Shown: piece by piece, positions 33,734 through 46,013 of the stretch | Numbering within the stretch: position 1 is the stretch's first letter | Layout of the letters: every line of letters begins with the position of its first letter | Source: Thiohalocapsa halophila | Lineage (GTDB): Bacteria > Pseudomonadota > Gammaproteobacteria > Chromatiales > Chromatiaceae | Direction: 5' to 3' | NCBI RefSeq assembly: GCF_016583825.1 | Contig: NZ_NRRV01000009.1 | Span: 1-64,000 of the forward strand | DNA length: 64,000 nucleotides | Position numbers and translations under genes: made by a program | Notes under the pieces: generated by a model | Database searches by the model: none | Seen by the model: the letters and a program-made list of their open reading frames with translations, nothing else | What the model was told of the DNA's origin: nothing

Positions 33734-35068
33734 TCAGTCCCTCACCGGGAGCCCGCTCGGCACTTGCCCGGGCACAAGGCTTTGGGCGTCGGACAGCGTG
33801 GCATCCGTGAGGGCACCTAGGAACGCGAGCAAGTCCGCGACCTCGCCGTCGGTCAGCCGGACCGGTCGTTGTTCGACACGCCGGGCAATAGCGTCGCGGC
33901 GTGCATGGGAGCGCATGACGGTGAGATCGGTGCCAGCCAGGTCCGCCCGCGCCGGTGCCAGCGGCGCCGGCGAGTAGTGGCGCAGCCCTGCGACCGGGTC
34001 CAAATGATGACGCAACAGGTTCCTCAGCGAATCGAAGCCGCCGGCGTGTCCCCAGGGACCGGTGAGCATGACGTTACGCAGGGAAGGCGTGCGGAAGCGA
34101 TACCGATCCGCCGGATCGCCGGTGACGTTTTCGCGGCCGAAGTCGTCGAGCCCGTCAAAGCCGTTGCCTTTTCCCTGTCCGAGCTGGGGCATGCCTACCG
34201 CATGGAAGCGGTGATCGGTCAGCAGCGGGCCGCTGTGGCAGCGATGGCAGCCGGCATCGCCGTAGAACAGGTTCAATCCGCGCTGCTCGGCTTCGCTCAG
34301 TGCGGTCCGGTCGCCTCGCAGCCAGCTATCGAAGGGGGCGTTGTCACTGCGCCAAGTGGCGGCCTGGAATGCCGCCAAGGCGTTGGCGGCATCCACGAAG
34401 CCGATGTCATCGGCCGCATCGATGTGGGGGAAGACATCGATGAAATAATCCGTGTACCCGTTGGCGGGGTTTTGGAGGCGCGCCGTGAGGAGCGCCCAGG
34501 CGCGTTGAAAGTCCCCGGCTGCGACTGCCTCGGCGATGGCGTTCTCTCCCTCTTGACCGGCCATCTCCAAGGGTGCCAGCACCGGGAACATGGCCTGTGC
34601 CGCCAAGACGTTGCGCAGACCTCCCGGCAGCGCCGAGCCGGCCGGAGTGAGGAAGCGAGCCGGGTCCTGCGGATGCACCTCCACCCGCCCGTCATGGAAC
34701 ATGCGCTTATAGCTGCGCGCACCGACATTGAACAGGGGAGTCGCGTTTCGGCCGACGCGCGCGGGCACCCGATCTGCGCCCAGTCCTGGGGTGCGCTCCA
34801 GTGCCGGACCGCGTCCACCCTCGCCAATGGACAAGGCGAGGCCATCCCCGGTGGCAGCATCCGGATGGTGGCAGGTGGCGCATGCGATGTTCCGGTTCCC
34901 GCTCAGGAGCTTATCGAAGAAGAGCAGCCGCCCGAGCGCCACCTCTGCCGGCGGGGGCGCGCCGTCGGCGTGGAAGTCCGTGTCGGTCAGTGGCGCTGGC
35001 ACAGGTGCTGCGCCCTGGCACGTGCCGGTGGCCAATACGACGATGCTGAGGAGGCTACGAATGCTCAC
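33734..35068 (-). CDS. Di-heme cytochrome c peroxidase/MauG family protein
   Basis: A protein of about 444 residues with a signal segment (SLLSIVVLATGTCQGAA) and two CxxCH heme sites: CATCH early and CHRCH around residue 273. LLFFDKLLSGNRNIACATCHHP and the later TPSLRNVMLTGPWGHAGGF (a conserved heme-pocket element; both shortened) are hallmarks of the CcpA/MauG family. It reduces peroxide or, in MauG-type members, oxidises protein residues in the periplasm. I take GTG 35068 as start because the ATG at 35137 would overlap the divergent lipoprotein gene and prepend a basic, non-signal stretch. The alternative cannot be excluded. Confidence 0.85.
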   Translation of the reverse strand: MSIRSLLSIVVLATGTCQGAAPVPAPLTDTDFHADGAPPPAEVALGRLLFFDKLLSGNRNIACATCHHPDAATGDGLALSIGEGGRGPALERTPGLGADRVPARVGRNATPLFNVGARSYKRMFHDGRVEVHPQDPARFLTPAGSALPGGLRNVLAAQAMFPVLAPLEMAGQEGENAIAEAVAAGDFQRAWALLTARLQNPANGYTDYFIDVFPHIDAADDIGFVDAANALAAFQAATWRSDNAPFDSWLRGDRTALSEAEQRGLNLFYGDAGCHRCHSGPLLTDHRFHAVGMPQLGQGKGNGFDGLDDFGRENVTGDPADRYRFRTPSLRNVMLTGPWGHAGGFDSLRNLLRHHLDPVAGLRHYSPAPLAPARADLAGTDLTVMRSHARRDAIARRVEQRPVRLTDGEVADLLAFLGALTDATLSDAQSLVPGQVPSGLPVRD

Positions 35069-35120
35069 GGCCGCTGAACGGGATCGCCAGTGCGTGCGCT
35101 TCCACGCTGTTTCTGCGCGG

Positions 35121-37493
35121 ATGATACCTCGGCGCATCGGCGCCGGTCAGCGTTTTGGCCCCACCATCCTCGGTCTCGTGCTGCTCATGGCCGCCGCTAT
35201 GGGCTGCGCCGAGTCTGGATCGAGCACGGTGCCGGATCTCGGTCAGCGACGCGGTAGCCCCGGACCTGGCCAGATCGAGCGGGCCGTGGAATTGCGGGCG
35301 CGCGAGCGAGCCCTGTGGCCGGGCGAGGTGGCGCTCGCGCGCATCGAGGAGACCTTGGCGCAGTGGTTCGGTTCGCTCCGCAGCCGTGCGCTCCCGGACG
35401 CGCTTGCTCGGGCTCTATTGACGCCGGCGGCGCAGGGCGAAGCGCCGACGTCACCGCGCCACGGCGCCGACGGTGCGCTGCAAACGCGTGTGTTCGATGT
35501 AAAGACCGTCACTGGACGAGAGGCCATCGCCGCTGCTTGGACCGGCTACATGCAAGGCTTCGATGACGTCACGCGCACCGAGCACCACGTGTCGGCGTTG
35601 GCGCTCGAAGCCGGCCAGGCGCAACAGGGCGCGGAGCTCAGTGTCGTGTTCCGGATCACCGGTCAGCGCGGTGGGGACTTGCGCCAGGACCAAGGTCGGC
35701 TGGCACTCAAGCTGGCCGCGGAGACGCGCGCTGCTTGGCGCATTACCGGGTTGCGCTTGACGTCGCTGCGCGGGGTCAGCGGGCAGCCGGCGTTCGTTGC
35801 TCGGCAATTGCCTGTGCGGCGAGTCGATGGGCAGCCGCAGGGGGCCGCACTCTTTGTCGCGTATTTCGCCGAGGGCGCGTCCATCGTCGACCTGAATCGC
35901 GATGAGGCACCGGATCTTATCCTCGGGAACCGGGATGGCCCTGCCTCGGTACTGCTGAACGACGGCCGGGGTGGCTTTACGGAGGCCGGAGCGAGGCTCG
36001 GGCTCGGCGACATTGCTGGACTGCGTAGCGCCTACGGACTCGATTGGGACAACGATGGTGACGCCGATCTCTTGTTGGTGACGCAATTCGGGCTCCGCCT
36101 GCTCGAGCATCGAGCGGAAGGCTTCGCGGACGTCTCGGCTCGCTCCGGTTTCGACCACATTCGCGTCGACGGCCTGACGTCGGCGGCGATCGCGGATTAC
36201 GACGGCGATGGCCTGCTGGACTTCTATGTGTGCGGCTATGGAGATCCAGCCCGCTCACCAATTTTCGATTATTTCGACAGCCGCTCCGGGTACTTCAACA
36301 AGCTGTTTCGCAACCAGGGCGGCGGTCGCTTCGAGGACACGACCGCGGCCGCCGGACTCGCTGAGGACAACCGACGCTGGTCCTTCGCAGCATTGTGGCT
36401 GGACCTTGACGAGGATCGGCGTCCGGATCTCTACGTGGTCAACGACTATGGACCCAATCAGCTCTACCGCAATCGCGCTGACGGCGGCTTTGAGGACGTC
36501 GGTGCTGCGAGCGGTGCGGGTGATCTCGGGAACGGTATGAGTGTGAGCAGCGGCGACCTGGACGGCGACGGGCGCATCGATCTGTTCGTCTCGAACATGC
36601 ACAGTTGGGCTGGGCGACGCATACTCCATCAGAGCGATCTACCCGAGGCGAGGCGGCGTACCGTGAAGCACTTCCTGCGTGGCAACTCGCTGCTGTTGGC
36701 AAAGGGCGACAGCCGGTTCGAGCGCGTGTCGGGCCCGTTCGATGACGCTAAGTGGGCTTGGGGTAATCGTCTGTTCGACTACGATAACGACGGCGACCTG
36801 GACCTATACGTCGTGAACGGCATGTTGACCAATTTACGCACGGCGGACCTCGATCCGCACTTCTGGCGCAACATCTTGATCCCAGTAGCGCAGCAGGATC
36901 CGTCCTATGCGCTGGGCTCGGCAGTGCTCGCAGACCGACTGCAGACCTACGCGCATTCCTTTGCCGGGCATGAGCGCAACCGTTTCTTTCACAACCTGGG
37001 AGGAGGACGCTTCGCGGACGCGGCAGCCGTTTCGGGTCTGGACCTGGTTCAGGACGGGCGTGCGGTGGTGAGCGGCGATCTCGACGCCGACGGAGATCTC
37101 GACTTGGTGGTGGCCAACCGCAATGCCCCTCGGGCGGTCCTGCTGGAGAATGTGGCGGACCCACCAGGGCATTGGCTTGCGGTAGATCTCGAGGGCCGAG
37201 CGTCCAACCGCCAGGGGGTCGGTACCTGGTTGCGGCTCAGGTGTGCAGATGGTCGCACCCAGGTGCGCTACAGTCAGATCGGCAGCGGTTATGTGAGCCA
37301 GAGCCACGGGAGCCAATGGTTCGGGCTCGGCGACTGCGAACAGGTGGAGCGGCTCGTCCTGGATTGGCCGTCGGGAGCACGGCAGGTGCTCAGCGACTTG
37401 GGCGCGGATCGGCGCATTCGCGTGGTGGAAGGCGTTGAAGGGGCGCAGGCCGTGAGCATGGGCGGCGACGATGACGCCGCACCGCTTCCATAA
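35121..37493 (+). CDS. CRTAC1-like lipoprotein (FG-GAP/VCBS repeats + ASPIC/UnbV)
   Basis: A 790-residue lipoprotein. The signal ends in LLMAAAMGCAES, with the lipobox Cys at about 33. The middle carries calcium-binding FG-GAP/VCBS beta-propeller repeats (DLNRDEAPDLILGNRDG, YGLDWDNDGDADLLLVTQFG, DYDGDGLLDFYVCGYGD, DLDGDGRIDLFVSNMHSW and DYDNDGDLDLYVVNGM). The ASPIC/UnbV domain at the C-terminus reads GVGTWLRLRCADG and VERLVLDWPSGARQVL. Such proteins are exported, often next to c-type cytochrome peroxidases, as here (divergent, about 50 bases apart). ATG 35121 gives the lipoprotein signal directly. Confidence 0.88.
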   Translation: MIPRRIGAGQRFGPTILGLVLLMAAAMGCAESGSSTVPDLGQRRGSPGPGQIERAVELRARERALWPGEVALARIEETLAQWFGSLRSRALPDALARALLTPAAQGEAPTSPRHGADGALQTRVFDVKTVTGREAIAAAWTGYMQGFDDVTRTEHHVSALALEAGQAQQGAELSVVFRITGQRGGDLRQDQGRLALKLAAETRAAWRITGLRLTSLRGVSGQPAFVARQLPVRRVDGQPQGAALFVAYFAEGASIVDLNRDEAPDLILGNRDGPASVLLNDGRGGFTEAGARLGLGDIAGLRSAYGLDWDNDGDADLLLVTQFGLRLLEHRAEGFADVSARSGFDHIRVDGLTSAAIADYDGDGLLDFYVCGYGDPARSPIFDYFDSRSGYFNKLFRNQGGGRFEDTTAAAGLAEDNRRWSFAALWLDLDEDRRPDLYVVNDYGPNQLYRNRADGGFEDVGAASGAGDLGNGMSVSSGDLDGDGRIDLFVSNMHSWAGRRILHQSDLPEARRRTVKHFLRGNSLLLAKGDSRFERVSGPFDDAKWAWGNRLFDYDNDGDLDLYVVNGMLTNLRTADLDPHFWRNILIPVAQQDPSYALGSAVLADRLQTYAHSFAGHERNRFFHNLGGGRFADAAAVSGLDLVQDGRAVVSGDLDADGDLDLVVANRNAPRAVLLENVADPPGHWLAVDLEGRASNRQGVGTWLRLRCADGRTQVRYSQIGSGYVSQSHGSQWFGLGDCEQVERLVLDWPSGARQVLSDLGADRRIRVVEGVEGAQAVSMGGDDDAAPLP

Positions 37494-37731
37494 GACTCAG
37501 CGCCTCGGCGTACCCGCACAAGCCGCTCGGGCGCCGAGTGCGCATGCCCGCGACGAAAACGCCTCCGCGCGCCTTGGGCTGGCGCCGACGCCCGCCGCGC
37601 TGCGGTAGACCTCTGCAGGACCTGACAACCGACGGCGTCGCCGGCCGCGCCGCAAGCTCGCTCATCGGGTGTGAAACCTCTGCATGCCCAGCTGTGGTGG
37701 GCTTATACCCTTGGTGCTCGGCAGCGCTGCG

Positions 37732-40617
<2,886 letters not shown>

Positions 40618-40730
40618 GACGGTCTCGGGCGGCGGGATGGGCGCTGAGGCAGCGGGCGTGTGACTGAGCCCGCCAGTATAACCAAGCCGGCGGCGAGCTC
40701 GCGGCGGCGGGCTGCGCGGCCGCGTTGACA

Positions 40731-41549
40731 TCAGTCCGGTCGCATGTCCGCTGCGGCGAGCTCGTCGGCCATGGCGGTGACGGTGCGCGCGAGCGGTGCT
40801 TGGCTGATGACGATGGCGCCGCGCTGGGGCTGGTCGAAGTCGATGATGACGGCGATGAGCGCGCTCAGCACCACGGCGAAGGCGCCCATGCGGGTGCGGC
40901 TGATATGACCGGCGAGCCCGGCGTTGTGGGCGGCCACGGCGAGCGCGGCGGCCGTGACCAGCACCAGCAGCCAGAACACCACCATGGGCAAGCGGTCGGT
41001 GAAGCGTGCGACGCGCGTCGCGTGCAGGTCGAGGACCTCGGTCACCGCCTGCACCAGGGCGTTGGCGAGCGGCCCGGGTGGGTCGTCGGCGAGCACCGCC
41101 TTGACGGCAGGCCAGAGCGCGCGCTGCTTCTCTTCGGAACGCTCGACCGTGGCCGCAAAGGTCTGTGTCGCGCTGACATCGGTGTCGTCTACGACTCTGG
41201 TGCGCGCGTATTCGTACAGGGCTTGGCGCAGCACGGTGCGCGCGGGCTCCGAGGCCAGGTCGGCGCGCAGGAAGGCGGTTCCCAGCGCGTTCGCCTCGGT
41301 GAGCAGCGCCTCCTTGCGCAGGTCCGCGCGGCTCAGGCTGAAGGAGTAAGTGAACGCCAGCAGCAGACCGAGGAGCGCCAGCAGCGCCCCCAGGGTCACA
41401 TCGCGCTTGGCGATCGCCTCCGGATCGCCGGAGCGCCGACGCGTGCGCAGGCCGACGCGGTAGCCGAGCTCGATGGCGCCGGCCATCAAGACCAGCATCA
41501 AGAGAGCCACGGCGAGGGGATGAAGTAGATGAATCGCGGTGAGGTCCAT
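40731..41549 (-). CDS. DUF4239/bestrophin-like membrane protein
   Basis: A 272-residue protein with two N-terminal helices ([40 protein letters not shown]), a cytoplasmic helical region of about 110 residues, then two C-terminal helices ([39 protein letters not shown]). The four-helix layout with [23 protein letters not shown] after helix 2 (shortened) matches bestrophin-like/DUF4239 proteins of unknown function. ATG 41549 is chosen because upstream in-frame sequence is polar. It is transcribed toward valS with a 113-base gap. Confidence 0.72.
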   Translation of the reverse strand: MDLTAIHLLHPLAVALLMLVLMAGAIELGYRVGLRTRRRSGDPEAIAKRDVTLGALLALLGLLLAFTYSFSLSRADLRKEALLTEANALGTAFLRADLASEPARTVLRQALYEYARTRVVDDTDVSATQTFAATVERSEEKQRALWPAVKAVLADDPPGPLANALVQAVTEVLDLHATRVARFTDRLPMVVFWLLVLVTAAALAVAAHNAGLAGHISRTRMGAFAVVLSALIAVIIDFDQPQRGAIVISQAPLARTVTAMADELAAADMRPD

Positions 41550-41713
41550 ATCGGATCGGGCGCTGCACGGTAAACGGCAATGATAAGCCATCGCTTCGTA
41601 AGGCTTCCTGCCCGCCGCTCGGTTGTGGTGGCGGCGGGGGGTCGCTAGGCTGCGCCTGAGCGACCGCCGCCCGCCGCGGCTCGCGGATGCCGTCCCTGCG
41701 GAGAAGCCAAGCC

Positions 41714-42355
41714 ATGCTCGCCAATGTTCCGCTGTTCGCTGACCTCGATGCCGACGCCCTGGCGGCGATCGAGCAACAGACCAAGCGCAAGCACTACCAA
41801 AAGCGCACCGTCATCATCGAGAAGGGTGACGAGTCCTCTAGCCTGTATGTTCTGGAGCAGGGACGCGCCAAGGTCTACGTTGCCGACGATGCCGGCCGCG
41901 AGATCGTCCTGCGGGAGCTCGGCCCCGGGGATCACTTCGGCGAGCTGGCGCTGCTCGGCGGCTCGCCGCGCACGGCGTCCGTCGAGACCCTGACGGACTG
42001 CGACGTGCGCCTGCTCACGGGGCCGGTGTTCAAAGACTTTTTGGCGAAGCACCCGGAGGTGGCGCTGAGCCTGATCCGCCACCTGGTGCGCCAGGTTGCG
42101 GACCTCACGGACACCGCCAGCGACCTGGCGCTGCTCAGCGTCTACGGGCGCATCGCCAAGGTGCTGGTGGATCAGTCCCGGGATGAAGGCGGGCGGCTCA
42201 TGACGCCGCCGCTGACCCAACAGCAGATCGCCGATCGGGTCGGCTGCTCCCGGGAGATGGTGAGCCGCATCATCGGGGACCTTAAGACCGGCGGCTATAT
42301 CTCGCTGGAGGGCAAGCGCTTCGTGCTGGAGCGCAAGCTGCCGGAGCGGTGGTGA
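41714..42355 (+). CDS. Crp/Fnr-family transcriptional regulator
   Basis: A 213-residue regulator with an N-terminal cyclic-nucleotide-binding-type beta barrel ([40 protein letters not shown]) and a C-terminal winged helix ([20 protein letters not shown]). The [16 protein letters not shown] segment matches cAMP-type phosphate-binding cassettes, and no Fnr-type N-terminal cysteines are present. A cAMP-like ligand is therefore more likely than oxygen sensing. ATG 41714 has GGAGAAG 7 bases upstream; an earlier ATG (41687) has no such site. The regulon is unknown. Confidence 0.93.
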   Translation: MLANVPLFADLDADALAAIEQQTKRKHYQKRTVIIEKGDESSSLYVLEQGRAKVYVADDAGREIVLRELGPGDHFGELALLGGSPRTASVETLTDCDVRLLTGPVFKDFLAKHPEVALSLIRHLVRQVADLTDTASDLALLSVYGRIAKVLVDQSRDEGGRLMTPPLTQQQIADRVGCSREMVSRIIGDLKTGGYISLEGKRFVLERKLPERW

Positions 42356-42533
42356 GCACGCCGCTCGCCGCGGTGCGACGCGCCGCTTGCACCGGCCGCG
42401 CTGTCCCGTTCGCGTCCACAGGTCGCGGCCGGGCGGAGGCTTGCCGGCAGTCGGCCGCCCCGCTAACGTGCTGGTATCCAACCGCAGAGCCCGGCCCGAG
42501 CCGGTCTTCGCGACATCTGCATAGACTCCGGGC

Positions 42534-42769
42534 ATGAGCGCCGCACTCCAACTCTACGAGCAACTGACGGAAGCCGGGGACGACAAGACCCGTGCCCGCC
42601 TCATCGCCGAGGCCTTCGATGCGCTCGAGGCCCGCTTTTCCGCAGATCAACGACCTTGCCACTGAAGGTCAGCCTGCACAAGGCCATGGCGGCACAGACG
42701 CGCTGGCTCATCGGCGGGCTGGCGGTGCTCGGCGTCGTGCTCAAGCTGGCGGATCTGCTGATCGCCTGA
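42534..42769 (+). pseudogene. Degraded coiled-coil membrane protein gene (DUF1640/CCDC90-like)
   Basis: The reading frame starting at 42534 (MSAALQLYEQLTEAGDDKTR...DALEARF) stops after 44 residues. The expected continuation, FPQINDLATE, sits in another frame reached by removing one T from the TTTT run at about 42635. The C-terminal part, LKVSLHKAMAAQTRWLIGGL with a membrane helix (AVLGVVLKLADLLIA), is in a third frame ending at TGA 42767-42769. The central coiled-coil heptads expected between LATE and LKVSL are missing. One frameshift plus an internal, frame-changing deletion make this a decayed gene. A sequencing error could explain the extra T but not the deletion. Confidence 0.65.
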
Positions 42770-42867
42770 GCCCGCCGCGGCGGTGCACGGTGTGCGCTCG
42801 TCCGGCACAGCCCGGTACACTCGAATCCGCCGGCAGCCGCTGCCCGCAACGACGCTGCAACAGAGCC

Positions 42868-44232
42868 ATGACCGATCTCGTCTCTCGTGCCCGCAGCTTC
42901 GCTACCAAGGCGCACCAGCGCATCGATCAGCGGCGCAAGTACACCCACCAGCCCTACCAGGAGCACCTGAAGGCCGTCGCCGGCCTGGTGGCAGAGGTCA
43001 GCGACGACCCGGAAATGCTCGCCGCCGCCTGGCTGCACGACACCGTGGAGGATACGCCCGCCACCTTCGGCGACGTCGAGCGCGAGTTCGGCCCGGCGGT
43101 GCGCGAGCTGGTGGCGGAGCTGACGGACGTGAGCCGCCCCGGCGACGGCAACCGTGATGTGCGCAAGGCCATCGACCGCCAGCACACGGCCCGCGCTTCG
43201 CCGCGGGCCAAGACGGTCAAGCTCGCGGACCTCATCGACAACTGCCGGGATATCTGCGCCCACGACCCGCGCTTCGCCCGGGTCTATCTCACCGAGGCCG
43301 CCGCGCTGCTGGAGGTGCTGGACGAGGGCGATGCCGGGCTCTACCGCCGGGCGCAAAAGGCCGTCGCCGACTGCGCCCGCCGGCTCGGCCTGCCGGAGCC
43401 GCCGCAGAGCACGCCGGATGACGACAACTGGCGGCCGCCGGCGGGCCTCAACCTGTCGCAGCGCCGCGGGCTCGGGCTCTTCACCACGGCCTTCACGGCG
43501 CGGGAGATCGCGCTGCCGCTGCGGTCCTTCGACGCCGAGCGCCCGGTGGCCGCGCTGCTGGCCCAGGCGCAGGCCGCCCGGTTGGAGGTCGCCGGCGTGC
43601 GTCGCGACGGTGTCTGCATCGGCTACCTGCGTACCGACTGCAAGCCTGACTGCGACCCGCCGGATGCGCTGCGCGCCCTCGTACCGGCGCAGGTACTGCG
43701 CGGCGACAGCGCGCTCTCGGAGGTGGTGCGGGTGCTGACCCGCTACGACTTCTGCTTCGTCACCGCCATGGGCGACGTCGCCGGCGTCATCACCCGCGGC
43801 GACATGCAAAGCCCCATCGTGCGGATGTGGCTGTTCGGCATCATCACCCTGATCGAGCTGGAGCTCGGCGAGCGCATCCGCGCCCGCTGGCCGGACGGCA
43901 GCTGGACGCGGCTGTTGTCCGAAGGGCGCCTCAAGAAGGCCGAGACTCTGCTCGTCGAGCGCCGTCGCCGTGGCCAGCACGTGGACCTGGCGGACTGTCT
44001 GCAGCTCTCGGACAAGGCGCAGATCGCCATGGAAGACGAGCAGGAGCGCGCTGCGTTCGGCTTGCCGACCAAGGGCGCCGCCAAGCGCGTGATGCGCGAC
44101 CTGGAGAGCCTGCGCAACAACCTCGCCCACGCCCAGGACATTGTCAGCCACGACTGGCCGCAGATCGCGCGGCTGGCGGAGCGCGTGGAGGAGCTGATGA
44201 GCCGGCAGGGGGTTGGCGGGCTCGGCTGGTGA
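42868..44232 (+). CDS. MESH1-type HD hydrolase fused to CBS and HEPN-like domains
   Basis: A 454-residue three-part protein. Residues 1-170 form a MESH1/SpoT-like (p)ppGpp-hydrolase-type HD domain: His33 in YQEHL, His57-Asp58 and Glu61-Asp62 in WLHDTVEDT, and Asp121 in VKLADLIDN. Residues about 215-315 look like a CBS pair (VAALLAQAQAARLEVAGV; SEVVRVLTRYDFCFVTAMGD and VAGVITRGDMQSP). The C-terminal helical 135 residues contain SLRNNLAHAQD, an R-X4-H motif (Arg416, His421) of the HEPN type. ATG 42868 gives the HD domain intact. The best guess is an alarmone hydrolase with an adenylate-sensing CBS module and a possible RNase-type HEPN tail; none of this is proven. Confidence 0.82.
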   Translation: MTDLVSRARSFATKAHQRIDQRRKYTHQPYQEHLKAVAGLVAEVSDDPEMLAAAWLHDTVEDTPATFGDVEREFGPAVRELVAELTDVSRPGDGNRDVRKAIDRQHTARASPRAKTVKLADLIDNCRDICAHDPRFARVYLTEAAALLEVLDEGDAGLYRRAQKAVADCARRLGLPEPPQSTPDDDNWRPPAGLNLSQRRGLGLFTTAFTAREIALPLRSFDAERPVAALLAQAQAARLEVAGVRRDGVCIGYLRTDCKPDCDPPDALRALVPAQVLRGDSALSEVVRVLTRYDFCFVTAMGDVAGVITRGDMQSPIVRMWLFGIITLIELELGERIRARWPDGSWTRLLSEGRLKKAETLLVERRRRGQHVDLADCLQLSDKAQIAMEDEQERAAFGLPTKGAAKRVMRDLESLRNNLAHAQDIVSHDWPQIARLAERVEELMSRQGVGGLGW

Positions 44233-44349
44233 GCCGGTCTCCCCGCACGGCGGCAATGCGCCTTCGGATGAGGTCCCGGTGACAGCGTAGACGGGGTCGT
44301 CGGCGCGCGCATGGAGTTATGGTAACTGTCACAGTTTTGGGTTGGGTCT

Positions 44350-45048
44350 ATGCTGATGTCGATTCCCACCTGGATCATCCATCTGTTGACGGTCAGCGAG
44401 TGGCTGACGGCATTGCTGCTGATCCACCGCTATGGGGTGCGCATCGCCCGGCCGGGGCTGCGGCTGTTTGCGGTTGCGATGCTGCCGCACCTCGTCGGAG
44501 GCCTCCTGGTTCTGGCATTCCACGCGAGCGGTGATCGCGTGGATGGGCTGCTGGACACCGCGCGGCTGTTCACCTTTCTCGGCAGCTGGTCCTTGCTGGC
44601 GGCGACGCTTTGGCTGCTGCTGCGGGCTCGGTCTAAGGCCGTCTGGGTCGTTGCGGGACTGATGGCGGCCGGGGTTGGCTGGGGCGTGAGCCGGCTGCTC
44701 GGTAAGGCCGATGCGGCGGCACTGCTGCCGGGGGCGAGCCTGGCCTACCTGGCCTTCCTGGTGCTGCTGCTCGTGCTCCAGCGGCGGGAGCCGGTGTTGT
44801 TCTCGCCGGTGACGGTCGTCGGGTTCTGGCTCCTGCTGGTGTTCGTCGCCGGCACCATTGCGGCGACCGTTTTCGCGACGGAGCGGCTCGGGCTGCCGAG
44901 CCTGTCGCACGCGGATCTGTTGCACAGGGGCAGCGAGCTGTTGCTGACAGTCAGCAATTTGCTGATCGCCTTGGGTGTGTACCGGCGGCTAAGCACCTTG
45001 GATGCATCGGATGGGTGCTTGCCCGGGCCGCGGGAAGTAGGTTGCTAG
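44350..45048 (+). CDS. DUF2499 (Ycf49-like) membrane protein
   Basis: A 232-residue protein with about seven hydrophobic segments. The N-terminus, SIPTWIIHLLTVSEWLTALL followed by IHRYG, closely follows the DUF2499/Ycf49 signature otherwise best known from cyanobacteria and plastids. The rest (LRLFAVAMLPHLVGGLLVLA and GASLAYLAFLVLLLVLQRRE) may correspond to a second DUF3593-like unit, which in cyanobacteria is a separate gene; this is uncertain. No Shine-Dalgarno is evident; an alternative ATG is at 44356. The function is unknown. Confidence 0.7.
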   Translation: MLMSIPTWIIHLLTVSEWLTALLLIHRYGVRIARPGLRLFAVAMLPHLVGGLLVLAFHASGDRVDGLLDTARLFTFLGSWSLLAATLWLLLRARSKAVWVVAGLMAAGVGWGVSRLLGKADAAALLPGASLAYLAFLVLLLVLQRREPVLFSPVTVVGFWLLLVFVAGTIAATVFATERLGLPSLSHADLLHRGSELLLTVSNLLIALGVYRRLSTLDASDGCLPGPREVGC

Positions 45049-45187
45049 GCGCGATGGAGACGCGTCCAGGGCGTCCAGGGATGGCTGCTGCTACCTGGGC
45101 CTATTCGCCACCTCGGTGAAATACCCTGTCGCGCGCAGTAAGACCATGCGCAATAGACCTTGCCTGCGCCGAAGCGCGCATAACCGC

Positions 45188-45913
45188 TCAGCGTGACGCA
45201 TCTCGGCCGGGCAGGCAGGCGACGAGCTCCGCATAGAGCTCCTTGCAGGCGGCGAGTTTGGCGCTATAGGGGGCCAGACCGATAGCATCCTTAGCACGCG
45301 CCTTCTCTGCGTTCGGACGATAGCTGGTGAGCGCGCCACCGCCGATGGCCCGATGCCTGGCGTCAAGGAGCTGGTTGATCCGGTCGCTATTGCCGGGGCT
45401 TGGCTCCAAGCGCCAAAAGCTGGTGGCGTAGTGGGCATTGATTCGGTCGATGACGCCCGCGACGTCTGACATTGCACAGGCAAAGTCTGCCAGGACAATC
45501 CGATGGCGTTGCGCCGCGATGACCCGATAAAAGCTCAGGTAACGGTCGAGCATCGCATTAACCGCAAGATGCGGCTCCCGAAGCAGGAAAGAGCGAACGG
45601 CGGCCTCGGGATCGCGAAGCAGCACCAGGGTTGGGATGCCCAGGTCGATGGCTAGCAATACCTGCGCCGGGACATGTGCGTGGGTGGCTACCGCACAAGC
45701 ACGGCCTTGGGCAACCATGAAGGCATACCAGACATAAGTCGATCCCGACCGCGGAAATGCCTCGATCACCAGCTCCGTTTCCGGAGTCACCAGGAATCGG
45801 CGCTTGCGGGCTGAGCGCCGGTAGAGCGAGACAGCCAGTCGCGGTCGCTCACCGATCCAGGTATTGGCTCTATAGCGCAGACTGGCTGCAAGGGCGTGGG
45901 GCGGGGTCAGCAT
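45188..45913 (-). CDS. Sulfotransferase family protein
   Basis: A 241-residue P-loop protein. LVIEAFPRSGSTYVWYAF (about residues 48-65) matches the 5'-phosphosulfate loop of PAPS-dependent sulfotransferases, and LVLLRDPEAAVRSFLLRE (about 96-113) the 3'-phosphate site (Arg and Ser). YLSFYRVIAAQRHRIVLADF follows. The acceptor could be a glycan or lipid, since this size class includes lipopolysaccharide and Nod-factor-like sulfotransferases, but nothing in the context decides. It stands alone, with sulfotransferase-unrelated neighbours on both sides. Confidence 0.78.
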   Translation of the reverse strand: MLTPPHALAASLRYRANTWIGERPRLAVSLYRRSARKRRFLVTPETELVIEAFPRSGSTYVWYAFMVAQGRACAVATHAHVPAQVLLAIDLGIPTLVLLRDPEAAVRSFLLREPHLAVNAMLDRYLSFYRVIAAQRHRIVLADFACAMSDVAGVIDRINAHYATSFWRLEPSPGNSDRINQLLDARHRAIGGGALTSYRPNAEKARAKDAIGLAPYSAKLAACKELYAELVACLPGRDASR

Positions 45914-46013
45914 CGCGCCGGTGTCTTCGGCCCAGCGTCACGGCTGCGGCGGCGAGCGGCTTCGGCCGCCGGCGCCTTCCCTGGGCCGGCCCGCAGTTTG
46001 CCCACGGGGCGGA

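Noticed and set aside
42592-42867. Long in-frame N-terminal extension of the HD/CBS/HEPN protein
   Set aside because: It runs through the decayed coiled-coil gene, is low-complexity and Arg/Gly-rich, and the HD domain begins normally at ATG 42868.
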